Origin: Chromobacterium haemolyticum
Lineage (GTDB): Bacteria > Pseudomonadota > Gammaproteobacteria > Burkholderiales > Chromobacteriaceae
Direction: 5' to 3'
Assembly (NCBI RefSeq): GCF_002081825.1
Contig: NZ_MUKU01000007.1
Coordinates: forward strand, 124,001-188,000
DNA: 64,000 nt
Positions 8,876-16,533 of the stretch are shown in pieces. Position 1 is the stretch's first letter. Every line of letters starts with the position of its first letter. A program made the position numbers and the translations under genes. The notes under the pieces were generated by a model that ran no database searches, was not told where the DNA came from, and saw only the letters and a list, made by a program, of their open reading frames with translations.

Positions 8876-9238
8876 TCAGCCGCCGTATTTCTTCAAATAG
8901 GCGGCCACCAGCCGCTGCCCCAGCTCTTCCTTGTCCATGAAACCGAACCCGAGCACGGTGTAGCCCTCCTCGATCGCGGTCACGCCCTCCTCCACCGAAC
9001 GCATGCCGTATTTGGCCTTGTAGCCGTACTTGGTCTGCGCGGTGATAGCGCCGGCGCCGCCGCTACCGCAGAAGGAAATCCCCAGCTGCGCGCCCTCCGC
9101 CTGCATCACGTCGCCCAATTTCATGTCCGCGGCCATGCCCGGAACCACCACCGCGCGCGCGCCGGCGGCTTCCGCCCCCGCGCCCACTTTCTGTCCCTTG
9201 CCCAGGCGGTCGCCAATCACTACGGTTATCTGCGTCAT
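8876..9238 (-). CDS. SFCGS-family glycine-rich protein
   Basis: 120-aa soluble protein of the EF_0830/AHA_3911 family. It opens MTQITVVIGDRLGKGQKVG, a Rossmann-like strand-loop, and has the invariant-looking block ISFCGSGGAGAITAQTKYG with a single cysteine at about residue 57. Conserved GMRSVEEGV follows. A small protein with an exposed cysteine in a cluster run by a PTS-type regulator invites comparison with EIIB phosphocarriers, but the motif is not a standard EIIB one. Function unknown. Forty bases separate it from the PRD gene. Confidence 0.75.
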   Translation of the reverse strand: MTQITVVIGDRLGKGQKVGAGAEAAGARAVVVPGMAADMKLGDVMQAEGAQLGISFCGSGGAGAITAQTKYGYKAKYGMRSVEEGVTAIEEGYTVLGFGFMDKEELGQRLVAAYLKKYGG

Positions 9239-9277
9239 GGTCTTCTCCTCTATCTCTCTAGCTTTGCACGGCGGACT

Positions 9278-9610
9278 TCAGGCCTTGTTCTTGGCCATCT
9301 CGAAATGAATGGACAGCAGCAGCGCTTCTTCTTCCGGCAGGTTGCCGAACAGGGCCACCACCGCGGCGGACAAACGCCGCGTAGTGTCCGAGATCTCGTC
9401 GAACAGGCTCTTGTCGAAATCCGGCAGGCCCTCTCCGGTCAAGGAACGGCGCGCCATCGCCTGCACATGCGAATCCAGCTTCTGCTGCTGAACCTCGGTC
9501 AAATATTTGCCGGCCGCGTCCAGCAAGGCGGGAACCTGCCCCAAGACCTGGTCCGCCAGACGGCGGATAGCGGCCTGGTCGACGGCGATGGGATGGACTT
9601 GATCGTTCAT
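9278..9610 (-). CDS. Stand-alone PRD-domain protein (EF_0829/AHA_3910 family)
   Basis: 110-aa protein consisting of one PTS regulation domain and nothing else: no DNA- or RNA-binding part. The two histidine positions of a PRD are present, His48 (SHVQAMARR) and His102 (LLLSIHFEMA). It is the first gene of the minus-strand operon. ATG at 9610 is preceded by AAAGGAAA; longer in-frame extensions upstream run through the intergenic region and have no better ribosome site. It may be a phosphorylation target that tunes the transporter or the PRD regulator encoded at the other end of the operon. Confidence 0.75.
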   Translation of the reverse strand: MNDQVHPIAVDQAAIRRLADQVLGQVPALLDAAGKYLTEVQQQKLDSHVQAMARRSLTGEGLPDFDKSLFDEISDTTRRLSAAVVALFGNLPEEEALLLSIHFEMAKNKA

Positions 9611-9685
9611 GGGGTTTCCTTTGCAAAACGGTTGGCGATGTCGAGAAACTGTAATCAAGCCGCCGCCAACTGTGGACCGGTGGAT

Positions 9686-9705
9686 TTTCCGCTTCGAAAC
9701 GGAAA
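9686..9705. promoter_or_regulatory. 20-bp near-perfect palindrome, candidate operator of the catabolic operon
   Basis: TTTCCG-cTTCGAAa-CGGAAA is symmetric at 18 of 20 positions. It lies 76-95 bases before the PRD gene start and about 115 bases before rstA, in the only non-coding gap at the operon's head. Position and symmetry suit a DNA-binding site for a dimeric regulator, most simply the PRD regulator of the same operon. Which protein binds is inference. Confidence 0.45.
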
Positions 9706-9817
9706 TCGCCTGCTCGCCGGGCGGAAACAAGCCGGTCCTGACCGTGCTTGCAGTTGAAGCGCGCGGCGGCTCGGGCGATACTTCGCGGATTGACCACTGA
9801 ATAGATGGATGCAAGGC

Positions 9818-10537
9818 ATGACCCACCGCATCGTGTTTGTAGAAGACGACGCCGACCTGGCCGAGCTGATCAGCGACTTTCTGTCCCGCCATGAAATGGA
9901 CGTGGTGGTGGAACCACGCGGCGACGCCGCGCTGGACACCATCGCCCGCGAAGCGCCGGATCTGGTGCTACTGGACATCATGCTGCCCGGCAAGGACGGC
10001 CTCTCCATCTGCCGCGAGCTGCGTCCCAAATTCGACGGCCCCATCATCATGCTGACCTCGCTGGACAGCGATATGAACCAGATCCTGGGCCTGGAACTGG
10101 GCGCCAACGACTACATTCTGAAAACCACGCCGCCCTCGGTGCTGGTGGCGCGGCTGCGCGCCCAATTGCGCAACCTGCGGCCCGCTCAGGCCAACGCCGA
10201 CGCCGCCGCGCCCAAGCCGGGCACCCGCAAAGTGGTGTTCGGTCAGTTGGCGATAGACCCGATCAGCCGCGACGTGACGCTGGCCAACGAGAAGATTCCG
10301 CTGTCCACCTCGGACTTCGATCTGCTGTGGTTGCTGGCCAGCCACGCCGGCGAAACCCTGAACCGCGACATCCTGCTCAAGGAAATGCGCGGCGTCAGCT
10401 ACGACGGACTGGACCGCAGCATAGACGTGGCCATCTCGCGGCTGCGCAAAAAACTGGGCGACAACCCCAGCGAGCCGTTCCGCATCAAGACGGTGCGCAA
10501 CCGAGGCTATCTGTTCTCCTTGTCCGGCTGGGAGTAA
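9818..10537 (+). CDS. rstA: OmpR-family response regulator RstA
   Basis: DNA-binding response regulator of the RstB-RstA system, 239 aa. Receiver domain 1-120 with acidic pocket (VEDD), phospho-acceptor Asp53 (VLLDIMLPGKDG) and the block DYILKTTPP that marks enterobacterial RstA; winged-helix output domain about 140-235 (ISRLRKKLGDN). An ATG nine bases upstream (9809) is also in frame; neither start has a well-spaced ribosome site, and 9818 was chosen because the protein then begins like RstA. rstB follows after 6 bases. The gene diverges from the catabolic operon. Confidence 0.9.
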   Translation: MTHRIVFVEDDADLAELISDFLSRHEMDVVVEPRGDAALDTIAREAPDLVLLDIMLPGKDGLSICRELRPKFDGPIIMLTSLDSDMNQILGLELGANDYILKTTPPSVLVARLRAQLRNLRPAQANADAAAPKPGTRKVVFGQLAIDPISRDVTLANEKIPLSTSDFDLLWLLASHAGETLNRDILLKEMRGVSYDGLDRSIDVAISRLRKKLGDNPSEPFRIKTVRNRGYLFSLSGWE

Positions 10538-10543
10538 GCGCGC

Positions 10544-11815
10544 ATGCGCCGATTGTTCATCCAGTTCTACCTGCTGCTGATGACCTGTTTCCTGGTGGCA
10601 GTGGTCTTGGTGGGCGCGGTCTACAAACAGGCGGTGGACGATGTGGGCGAGCGCTATCTGTCCGACCTGCTGCGTACCACGCTGTCGCTGATCGAGGCCG
10701 ATCTGCGCGGCGTGCCGGAAGACCGCTGGAGCGAAACGCTGGCCAACTCCGACCACGGCTTCACCTTCCGCGTCAAAGTGGAAAAGATGAGCAGCTATCT
10801 GCTGGACGACGAATCCAAGCAGGCGCTGGACCGCGGCGAAATCGTGATGCTGGAAGACAAATACGTGTTCCTGCAAAAGCTGGAGGACAGCAACTACCTC
10901 TTGGTGGCCGGTCCGCTGCGCTATCTATTCTTCCTGCACCAGCTCAAATGGTTCGACTACGCGCTGCTGGGCTTCATCGGCCTGTCGCTGGCGATACCGG
11001 TGTTTCTATGGATGCGGCCGCACTGGCGCGACCTGGTGGCGCTGGAACAGACCGCCGGCAAGCTGGCCAGCGGCAACCTGTCCGCCCGCGTCGACCTGCC
11101 GCCTCGCTCCGGCGTCAGCCAGCTGGGCGTCGCCTTCAACCACATGGCCGACAATATCGCCGCGCTGATCAACAGCAAGAAAACGCTGACCAACGCCGTG
11201 GCCCATGAGCTGCGCACGCCGCTGGCGCGGCTGCGCTACCGGATGGCGTTGCTGGAAGGCGACGAAAGCAGCCCGGAGCGGCAGGCGATAGAGCGCGACC
11301 TGTCCGCTATCGACAAGCTGGTGGAGGAGCTGCTGCTGCACGCGCGGCTGGACCGGCCGGAAGCGCCTCTGAAGCTCAGCAGCTTCGACGCCATTCCCTG
11401 GGCCAAGGACCGCATCGCGGGCCAAGCCGCGTTGACGCAGGACATTCAATGGCTGGAGCCGGCCGGCGCCAGCCTGGCCATCACCGCCGACGAACACCTG
11501 CTGACCCGGGTGCTGGACAACTTCCTGTCCAACGCCCGCCGCCACGCCAACCGCCTGGTGCAAACCAGCATCATCGTCGAGCAGCGCCACTGCATCATCA
11601 TGGTGGACGACGACGGCCCCGGCATCCCCGAACAGGACCGCAGCCGGGTATTCGACGCCTTTGTGCGGCTGGACGAAAGCCGCGGCCGCAAAACCGGCGG
11701 CCACGGCCTGGGCCTGGCCATCGTCGCCGGCATCGCCCGCGCCCACCGAGGCGAAGTCAAAGTGGAAAGCTCGCCGCTGGGCGGCGCGCGCTTCCTGTTC
11801 CGCTGGCCGATCTGA
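10544..11815 (+). CDS. rstB: Sensor histidine kinase RstB
   Basis: Inner-membrane sensor kinase partner of RstA, 423 aa. Seen: TM1 about 8-27, periplasmic sensor about 28-130 with the RstB-like stretch EDKYVFLQKL, TM2 about 137-157 ending in WMRPHW, HAMP about 158-208, HisKA with His221 (AVAHELRTPLARL), and an HATPase domain with N-box DNFLSNARRH, DDDGPGIP and GGHGLGLAI. Length and motifs match E. coli RstB along the whole chain. The direct neighbour downstream is the Asr-like gene, an RstA target in E. coli, which supports the functional link. Confidence 0.9.
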   Translation: MRRLFIQFYLLLMTCFLVAVVLVGAVYKQAVDDVGERYLSDLLRTTLSLIEADLRGVPEDRWSETLANSDHGFTFRVKVEKMSSYLLDDESKQALDRGEIVMLEDKYVFLQKLEDSNYLLVAGPLRYLFFLHQLKWFDYALLGFIGLSLAIPVFLWMRPHWRDLVALEQTAGKLASGNLSARVDLPPRSGVSQLGVAFNHMADNIAALINSKKTLTNAVAHELRTPLARLRYRMALLEGDESSPERQAIERDLSAIDKLVEELLLHARLDRPEAPLKLSSFDAIPWAKDRIAGQAALTQDIQWLEPAGASLAITADEHLLTRVLDNFLSNARRHANRLVQTSIIVEQRHCIIMVDDDGPGIPEQDRSRVFDAFVRLDESRGRKTGGHGLGLAIVAGIARAHRGEVKVESSPLGGARFLFRWPI

Positions 11816-11836
11816 ACCTCGCCGCCGCCCTGTATG

Positions 11837-11850
11837 TACATTCCGTAACA
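11837..11850 (+). promoter_or_regulatory. RstA-box-like site upstream of asr
   Basis: TACATTCCGTAACA matches the described E. coli RstA box (TACATNTNGTTACA) at 10 of 12 defined positions. It lies 113-126 bases before the Asr-like start and just past rstB. Placement between the regulator genes and their known target gene makes a real site likely. Confidence 0.6.
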
Positions 11851-11962
11851 TTGGGATACACAGAGAGCATAGACTCAGCCCCTTGTCATGGTTAGCATTT
11901 CGGCCTGAAAAGGACTATGTGTCCACTTTCATACCAATCCAAGAAACTTAGGAGTTTCATAA

Positions 11963-12859
11963 ATGAAAAAGCTGGCTCTGCTTGCTCTGACCGCTGCTTT
12001 CAGCCTGGTGTCCGTTAACGGCTTCGCCGCTGAAAAAGCTGCCGCTTCCGCACCGGTTGCGATCCACAAGGCTAAAAAAGCCGAGAAAAAAGTAGCGAAG
12101 AAAGAAGCTTCCGCTGCTCAAAAAGCTCAGGCCGCCAAAGCCGAAGCGTCCGCTCCGAAGGCTAAAAAAGCCAAGAAGCACGTAGCTAAGAAAGAAGCTT
12201 CCGCCGCTCAGAAAGCTCAAGCCGCCAAAGCCGAAGCTTCCGCTCCGAAAGCTAAAAAAGCCAAGAAGCACGTAGCCAAGAAAGAAGCTTCCGCCGCTCA
12301 GAAAGCTCAAGCCGCCAAGGCCGACGCTTCCGCTCCGAAAGCTAAAAAAGCCAAGAAGCACGCCAAGAAAGAAGCTTCCGCGGCTCAGAAAGCCCAAGCC
12401 GCCAAGGCCGACGCTTCCGCTCCGAAAGCTAAAAAAGCCAAGAAGCACGTAGCTAAGAAAGAAGCTTCCGCCGCTCAGAAAGCCCAAGCCGCCAAGGCCG
12501 ACGCTTCCGCTCCGAAAAAAGCCAAAAAAGCCAAAAAGCACGTAGCTAAAAAAGAAGCTTCCGCTGCTCAGAAAGCTCAAGCCGCTAAAGCCGACGCTTC
12601 CGCTCCGGCCAAAAAAGCCGCTAAAAAGCACAAAAAGCACGCTGCTAAGAAAGAAGCTTCCGCTGCTCAGAAAGCCCAGGCCGCTAAAGCCGACGCTTCC
12701 GCCCCGGCCAAAAAAGCCGCTAAAAAGCACAAAAAGCACGTAGCCAAGAAAGAGGCTTCCGCTGCTCAGAAAGCCCAAGCCGCTAAGAAAGAAGCTTCCG
12801 CTCCGGCCAAGAAAGCCGAGAAGAAAGCTTCCAAAAAAGCTGCTTCCGCTGCCAAGTAA
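11963..12859 (+). CDS. asr: Asr-like acid-shock protein, Lys/Ala-rich periplasmic repeat protein
   Basis: 298-aa exported, intrinsically disordered protein. Signal peptide 1-23 (MKKLALLALTAAFSL...GFAA). The rest is eight repeats built on KKEASAAQKAQAAK with linkers of Pro, Ala, Lys and His; there is no aromatic core after the signal. The QKAQAAK motif is the hallmark of E. coli Asr, which is about 100 aa, so this is a nearly three-fold expanded version. Asr is a disordered periplasmic protein thought to protect against acid; the many lysines and a few histidines fit a proton-buffering or chaperone role. An RstA-box-like site upstream and a terminator downstream make it a single-gene unit. Confidence 0.8.
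   Translation: MKKLALLALTAAFSLVSVNGFAAEKAAASAPVAIHKAKKAEKKVAKKEASAAQKAQAAKAEASAPKAKKAKKHVAKKEASAAQKAQAAKAEASAPKAKKAKKHVAKKEASAAQKAQAAKADASAPKAKKAKKHAKKEASAAQKAQAAKADASAPKAKKAKKHVAKKEASAAQKAQAAKADASAPKKAKKAKKHVAKKEASAAQKAQAAKADASAPAKKAAKKHKKHAAKKEASAAQKAQAAKADASAPAKKAAKKHKKHVAKKEASAAQKAQAAKKEASAPAKKAEKKASKKAASAAK
12098..12787 (+). repeat. Eight in-frame tandem repeats of about 30 codons inside asr
   Basis: Units start at each KKEASAAQ; successive spacings are 30, 30, 29, 30, 31, 33 and 33 codons. The DNA is nearly identical between units, which should allow slippage or recombination to change copy number. The last units carry a variant linker (AKKAAKKHKKH) in place of KAKKAKKH. Confidence 0.9.
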
Positions 12860-12905
12860 TCAGGTAGCGAGCATTGCCGGCACCTCCGGCAATCGCACAT
12901 AATTC

Positions 12906-12928
12906 GGGGCGCTTCGGCGCCCCGTTTT
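12906..12928 (+). terminator. Intrinsic terminator of asr
   Basis: Stem GGGGCGC/GCGCCCC with a TTCG tetraloop, followed by GTTTT. A second hairpin without a T-run (ATTGCCGG/CCGGCAAT, 12873-12893) precedes it right after the asr stop. Confidence 0.8.
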
Positions 12929-12948
12929 CATTTGCAAGGCCACACTCG

Positions 12949-13755
12949 ATGAAACTCCCCCTGCTTGTCCTCAGCCTGCTGCTGGCGCCGCTGGCTTCCG
13001 CCGCCCCCAAGATCTCCGCGGAACACAAAATCCTGTTCTTCGGCCAGGACGATCGCGTCCGCACCCGCCCCGACCATCAACCCTGGCTTGCGGTAGGGCA
13101 ATTGCAAACTCGCTCCCGCACCATTTGCACCGGCGCGCTGGTGGCCCGCGACGTGGTGCTGACCGCAGGCCATTGCTTTGTTGACGAGAAAGGCCGTTTC
13201 GATCCGGCGGTCAGCTTCACCGTCGGCCTGTGGGGCGACGAATACACCGCCCGCAGCAAAATCCTGGAAGTTCAAGTGGACAAGAGCTTCCTCAAAGGCC
13301 TGGACCGCCGCGCCGACGGCCTCTACATCCCGCCGCGCATCGCGCCGCGCGACTTCGCCTTCGTCCGCCTGGCCACCCCCTTGGGCGACACCCAGGGCGT
13401 GCTGCCCGTCTTCAGCGGCAACGCCAAGCAGTTGCGCGAATTGCTGAACCAGCGGAGCTGGACGCTGACCCAGGGCGGCTACCCCATCGATGATCAGAAA
13501 CACCTGCTGGTGCACAACGCCTGCAAGGCGACCAAGCTGCGCCCGGACGGCCGCCTGACCCACCGCTGCGACACCCTGGAGGGCAATAGCGGCTCACCGG
13601 TCTTCGTGATGGGACCGGGACAGCCGGTCATCGTCGCGGTGCAAAGCTCCGCCCCCGCCGCCGCGCGACGCAAACAAGAAGACAATATGAGCGTCAGCGC
13701 GCCGATGTTCTACGATGCGCTGCAGCAGTTCATACGCAAGAGCGCCAAGCCATGA
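12949..13755 (+). CDS. ydgD: Secreted trypsin-like serine protease, YdgD-like
   Basis: 268-aa S1-family serine endopeptidase with a signal peptide (MKLPLLVLSLLLAPLASA). Catalytic triad: His75 in LTAGHC, Asp135 in PRDFAFVRL, Ser214 in EGNSGSPV. Cys60 and Cys76 flank the catalytic His as in chymotrypsin folds. In E. coli ydgD is the gene next to asr, so this neighbourhood is conserved. ATG 12949 begins the signal peptide; an upstream in-frame ATG at 12874 would put 25 charged and proline-rich residues before it and overlap the asr terminator. The substrate is unknown; a role in maturing or turning over Asr in the periplasm is possible but unproven. Confidence 0.8.
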   Translation: MKLPLLVLSLLLAPLASAAPKISAEHKILFFGQDDRVRTRPDHQPWLAVGQLQTRSRTICTGALVARDVVLTAGHCFVDEKGRFDPAVSFTVGLWGDEYTARSKILEVQVDKSFLKGLDRRADGLYIPPRIAPRDFAFVRLATPLGDTQGVLPVFSGNAKQLRELLNQRSWTLTQGGYPIDDQKHLLVHNACKATKLRPDGRLTHRCDTLEGNSGSPVFVMGPGQPVIVAVQSSAPAAARRKQEDNMSVSAPMFYDALQQFIRKSAKP

Positions 13756-13782
13756 AAAAAGCCCCATTTCCGGGGCTTTTTT
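13755..13782. terminator. Bidirectional terminator between ydgD and rph
   Basis: A-run, stem GCCCC/GGGGC with a six-base loop, T-run. The A and T runs on both sides let it end the convergent transcripts of ydgD (plus) and rph (minus). Confidence 0.9.
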
Positions 13783-13802
13783 ATTGAACAGAGCTTAAGT
13801 CT

Positions 13803-14519
13803 TCACTCCGCCAGCACCTGGCGCTGCAAAGCCACCAGTTCGCCGATTCCGGCTCGCGCCAGGCCCAACATCGCCTGCAACTCTTGATCGCCAAACGGTT
13901 CGCCTTCAGCCGTGCCCTGCACTTCGACGAAACGGCCATCGCCGGTCATCACCACATTCATATCGGTGTCGCAGTTGGAGTCTTCCGCGTAATCCAGATC
14001 CAAGACCGGCACGCCCTGGTACAGCCCTACCGAAATGGCGGCTACCTGGTCGCGCAGCGGGTTCTCGCTCAGCTTGCCCTCGCGCAGCAGCAGGCCGATC
14101 GCGTCGGCCAAGGCCACATAAGCGCCGGTGATGCTGGCGGTGCGGGTGCCGCCGTCGGCCTGGATCACATCGCAATCAATCTGGATCTGGCGCTCCCCCA
14201 GCTTCTCCAGATCCACCACCGCGCGCAGCGAACGGCCGATCAGGCGCTGGATCTCCTGAGTGCGACCGGACTGCTTGCCGGCGGAAGACTCGCGCCGCAT
14301 GCGGGAGCCGGTGGAACGCGGCAGCATGCCGTACTCGGCCGTTACCCAGCCGCGGCCCTTGCCCTTCAGGAAGCCCGGCACGCCGTCGTCCACGCTGGCA
14401 GTGCAAATCACCTTGGTATCGCCGAACTCGATCAACACCGAGCCTTCGGCGTGCTTGAGGTAATGGCGGCTGATCCGCACCGTGCGCAGAGCATCGGCGG
14501 GGCGTTGGGAAGGTCGCAT
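13803..14519 (-). CDS. rph: Ribonuclease PH
   Basis: Phosphorolytic 3'-5' exoribonuclease that trims tRNA 3' ends; 238 aa, normal length. Typical blocks: [22 protein letters not shown] at the N-terminus, [34 protein letters not shown], and [19 protein letters not shown] containing the phosphate- and metal-site residues. Two ATGs in tandem open the frame. It heads leftwards, as do the PP2C and kinase genes upstream of it, but a gap of about 60 bases makes a single operon uncertain. Confidence 0.95.
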   Translation of the reverse strand: MRPSQRPADALRTVRISRHYLKHAEGSVLIEFGDTKVICTASVDDGVPGFLKGKGRGWVTAEYGMLPRSTGSRMRRESSAGKQSGRTQEIQRLIGRSLRAVVDLEKLGERQIQIDCDVIQADGGTRTASITGAYVALADAIGLLLREGKLSENPLRDQVAAISVGLYQGVPVLDLDYAEDSNCDTDMNVVMTGDGRFVEVQGTAEGEPFGDQELQAMLGLARAGIGELVALQRQVLAE

Positions 14520-14580
14520 CATGTCATCGTCCAGAACGGTAAATGCCGACGATTATATCAGTCGTCACCGACGACGGCGC

Positions 14581-15462
14581 TTAGTCGCGCTTACCCGCCA
14601 CCCGGCTGGCCAGAATCTCCTGATGCATGGTCTCCAGATTGGAATCCAGAATCATCCGCCCCATCTGGCGCGGCGTCGCCGTTTCCGTGTCCAGCACGTC
14701 CTCGCGCTCGCCGTAATCCTGCGTCTCGTCCAGCAGGGTGACCGCCGCCGCGGACAGATTGTCCCCGCCGGCGCCGGCGCGGCGCTCCGCCACATTCATC
14801 AGCGCCGGCAACACCTGGCTGACATTGCGGCGGACAAACACTTTTTCTAGCTCCGGGTCCATGACTTGCGACCACAGGCCGTCTGAACACAGCAGGATGG
14901 AGCAACCCGCGCCCACGCTCTGTTTCTCGCCGACGTCGATGTCCGGATCACTAGCCGCGCCCAGACAGTTGTAGATCTTGTGGCGCTCCGGATGCACCTT
15001 GGCGGCGTCCTCGCTCAACTGGCCCTGATCGATCAGGCGCTGCACCTGGGAGTGGTCTCGCGAACGCAGCCGCAGGCCCTTATCATCCAACAGATAGAGC
15101 CGGGAATCGCCGACATGACACCAGTACAACTGGCCTTGCTGGATGATGGCGGCCACCACCGTGGTGCTCGGCACCTCCGGCAGCCGGTGGTCGGCGGCGT
15201 AATCGAGAATGACTTGATGCGCGGTGCTGACCGCGTTGACGAGAAAGCGATTGGGATGCGTCAGCGTCGGCGTGGCTTGCTGGTAGAACAGCTCGCTGAG
15301 CAGGTCCACCGTGATCTGCGCCGCCACTTCGCCGCGCAAATGCCCGCCCATGCCGTCCGCCACCGCCAGCATCACGGCGTCGCGAGAGTGCGCGATCACC
15401 AGCCTGTCCTGGTTGTACGCTCGCCCGCCGATTCGGCTTTCCTGATAGATGGATAGTTTCAT
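14581..15462 (-). CDS. PP2C-family serine/threonine phosphatase
   Basis: Metal-dependent protein phosphatase of the PPM family, 293 aa. Metal-site motifs: NQDRLVI near residue 18, VADGMGGHLRGE near 35-46, CSDGLW in the middle, and GGDNLSAAAV. It begins 13 bases after the Ser/Thr kinase stop, so the pair forms a phosphorylation switch. The C-terminal 50 residues (after TLLDETQDYG) are outside the catalytic core. Substrates unknown; flanking rph and yicC suggest, without proof, a link to RNA metabolism. Confidence 0.9.
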   Translation of the reverse strand: MKLSIYQESRIGGRAYNQDRLVIAHSRDAVMLAVADGMGGHLRGEVAAQITVDLLSELFYQQATPTLTHPNRFLVNAVSTAHQVILDYAADHRLPEVPSTTVVAAIIQQGQLYWCHVGDSRLYLLDDKGLRLRSRDHSQVQRLIDQGQLSEDAAKVHPERHKIYNCLGAASDPDIDVGEKQSVGAGCSILLCSDGLWSQVMDPELEKVFVRRNVSQVLPALMNVAERRAGAGGDNLSAAAVTLLDETQDYGEREDVLDTETATPRQMGRMILDSNLETMHQEILASRVAGKRD

Positions 15463-15475
15463 GCCGATCCCCTCA

Positions 15476-16426
15476 TCATGAGCGTCCGCCAGTCAGGTTT
15501 TTTATCCATCCCACCCACTTGCTGCCCGCCAGTTCTTCCGGCGGACTGTACTCTTCCGCCATCAGACGCTTTTGCAGCCCCGGCACGGTGGCTGGCCTCT
15601 CTTCCGGAGACAGCGCCAGGCACTGGTCGGTCAACTCCAGCAACTCGCGGGAATACAAATGACGAAACGCCTTGCTCGCCGGCGTCAGCCTGTCGCTTTC
15701 CTTGCGCTCCTTGGAAATCTGCGGCGTACCGCCGCCCATGCAGGCGTAAAGACAGGCGCCCAAGGCGTAGATGTCGGTCCAGGGCCCGAGCGGCGCGTCT
15801 TTCTCATACTGCTCGGGCGCGGCGAAACCGGGGGTGTACATCGAGGCGAAATGTTTGTCGCGGCGAGACAAAGTCTGCCTGGCCGCGCCAAAATCCAGCA
15901 ATAGCGGCGCGCCGTTGCGGCGCAAATAGATATTGGCCGGCTTGATGTCCAGGTGCAGCAGGCGCTGCAGATGAACTTCGCGCAGCCCGGACAAGAGCGC
16001 GGCGAACCATTTGCGCAAACGCCGCTCGTCCAACCGGCCGCCGGCCAGCTCCAGCTCGCGCACCAGCGAACGACCGTCGGCGTACTCCATCACCATATAA
16101 ACCGTCTGATTCGCACGGAAGAAATTGATGACGCGCACCACGGTGGGGTGGGAAATGCCGGAAAGAATCCGTCCTTCCTCGAAGAAACACTTCAAGCCCA
16201 GATTGAAAGCCTCCCGATCCAGCTCGTGCGGCACCGTCACATGGCCATCCTCGTCCCGCAGCGCCAGATTGCGCGGCAAGTACTCCTTGATCGCAAACTT
16301 ATTGTCCTGATCGTCCAAGGCCAGATAGACAACGCTGAATCCGCCCACTGAGAGTTGGCGGACAATCGTGTACTCCCCCAGCCGGGAGCCGGCCGGCAGA
16401 GCTGTCTGCTGGTTCGATTGAGTCAT
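15476..16426 (-). CDS. Eukaryotic-like serine/threonine protein kinase
   Basis: Hanks-type kinase, 316 aa, one catalytic domain. Seen: glycine-rich loop LSVGGFSVVYLA, Lys in FAIKEYLP, catalytic loop HLDIKPANIYL (HLD in place of HRD), metal-site DFGAAR, APE-like AAPEQY. There is no transmembrane helix or extracellular sensor, so it is cytoplasmic; a short C-terminal tail follows the kinase domain. It is divergently transcribed from yicC and couples to the PP2C gene. Confidence 0.9.
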   Translation of the reverse strand: MTQSNQQTALPAGSRLGEYTIVRQLSVGGFSVVYLALDDQDNKFAIKEYLPRNLALRDEDGHVTVPHELDREAFNLGLKCFFEEGRILSGISHPTVVRVINFFRANQTVYMVMEYADGRSLVRELELAGGRLDERRLRKWFAALLSGLREVHLQRLLHLDIKPANIYLRRNGAPLLLDFGAARQTLSRRDKHFASMYTPGFAAPEQYEKDAPLGPWTDIYALGACLYACMGGGTPQISKERKESDRLTPASKAFRHLYSRELLELTDQCLALSPEERPATVPGLQKRLMAEEYSPPEELAGSKWVGWIKNLTGGRS

Positions 16427-16533
16427 GAGGTGTCAGTTGTTATAGTGTCCGCAGGCCTTGGATTGAGCTTAGCAAAGCAATTCGGGCCCAGCCTTGAGAA
16501 TGTAAACAATCCGCTCATCTAAGGGGGTGTCTG

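Noticed and set aside
11957-12778. Phe/Gly/Ser-rich repetitive frame opposite asr
   Set aside because: It is the mirror of the Lys/Ala repeat DNA; the plus strand has signal peptide, ribosome site, promoter site and terminator.
12098-12787. Repeat array considered as CRISPR
   Set aside because: Repeats are contiguous in-frame codons with no unique spacers, and there are no cas genes.
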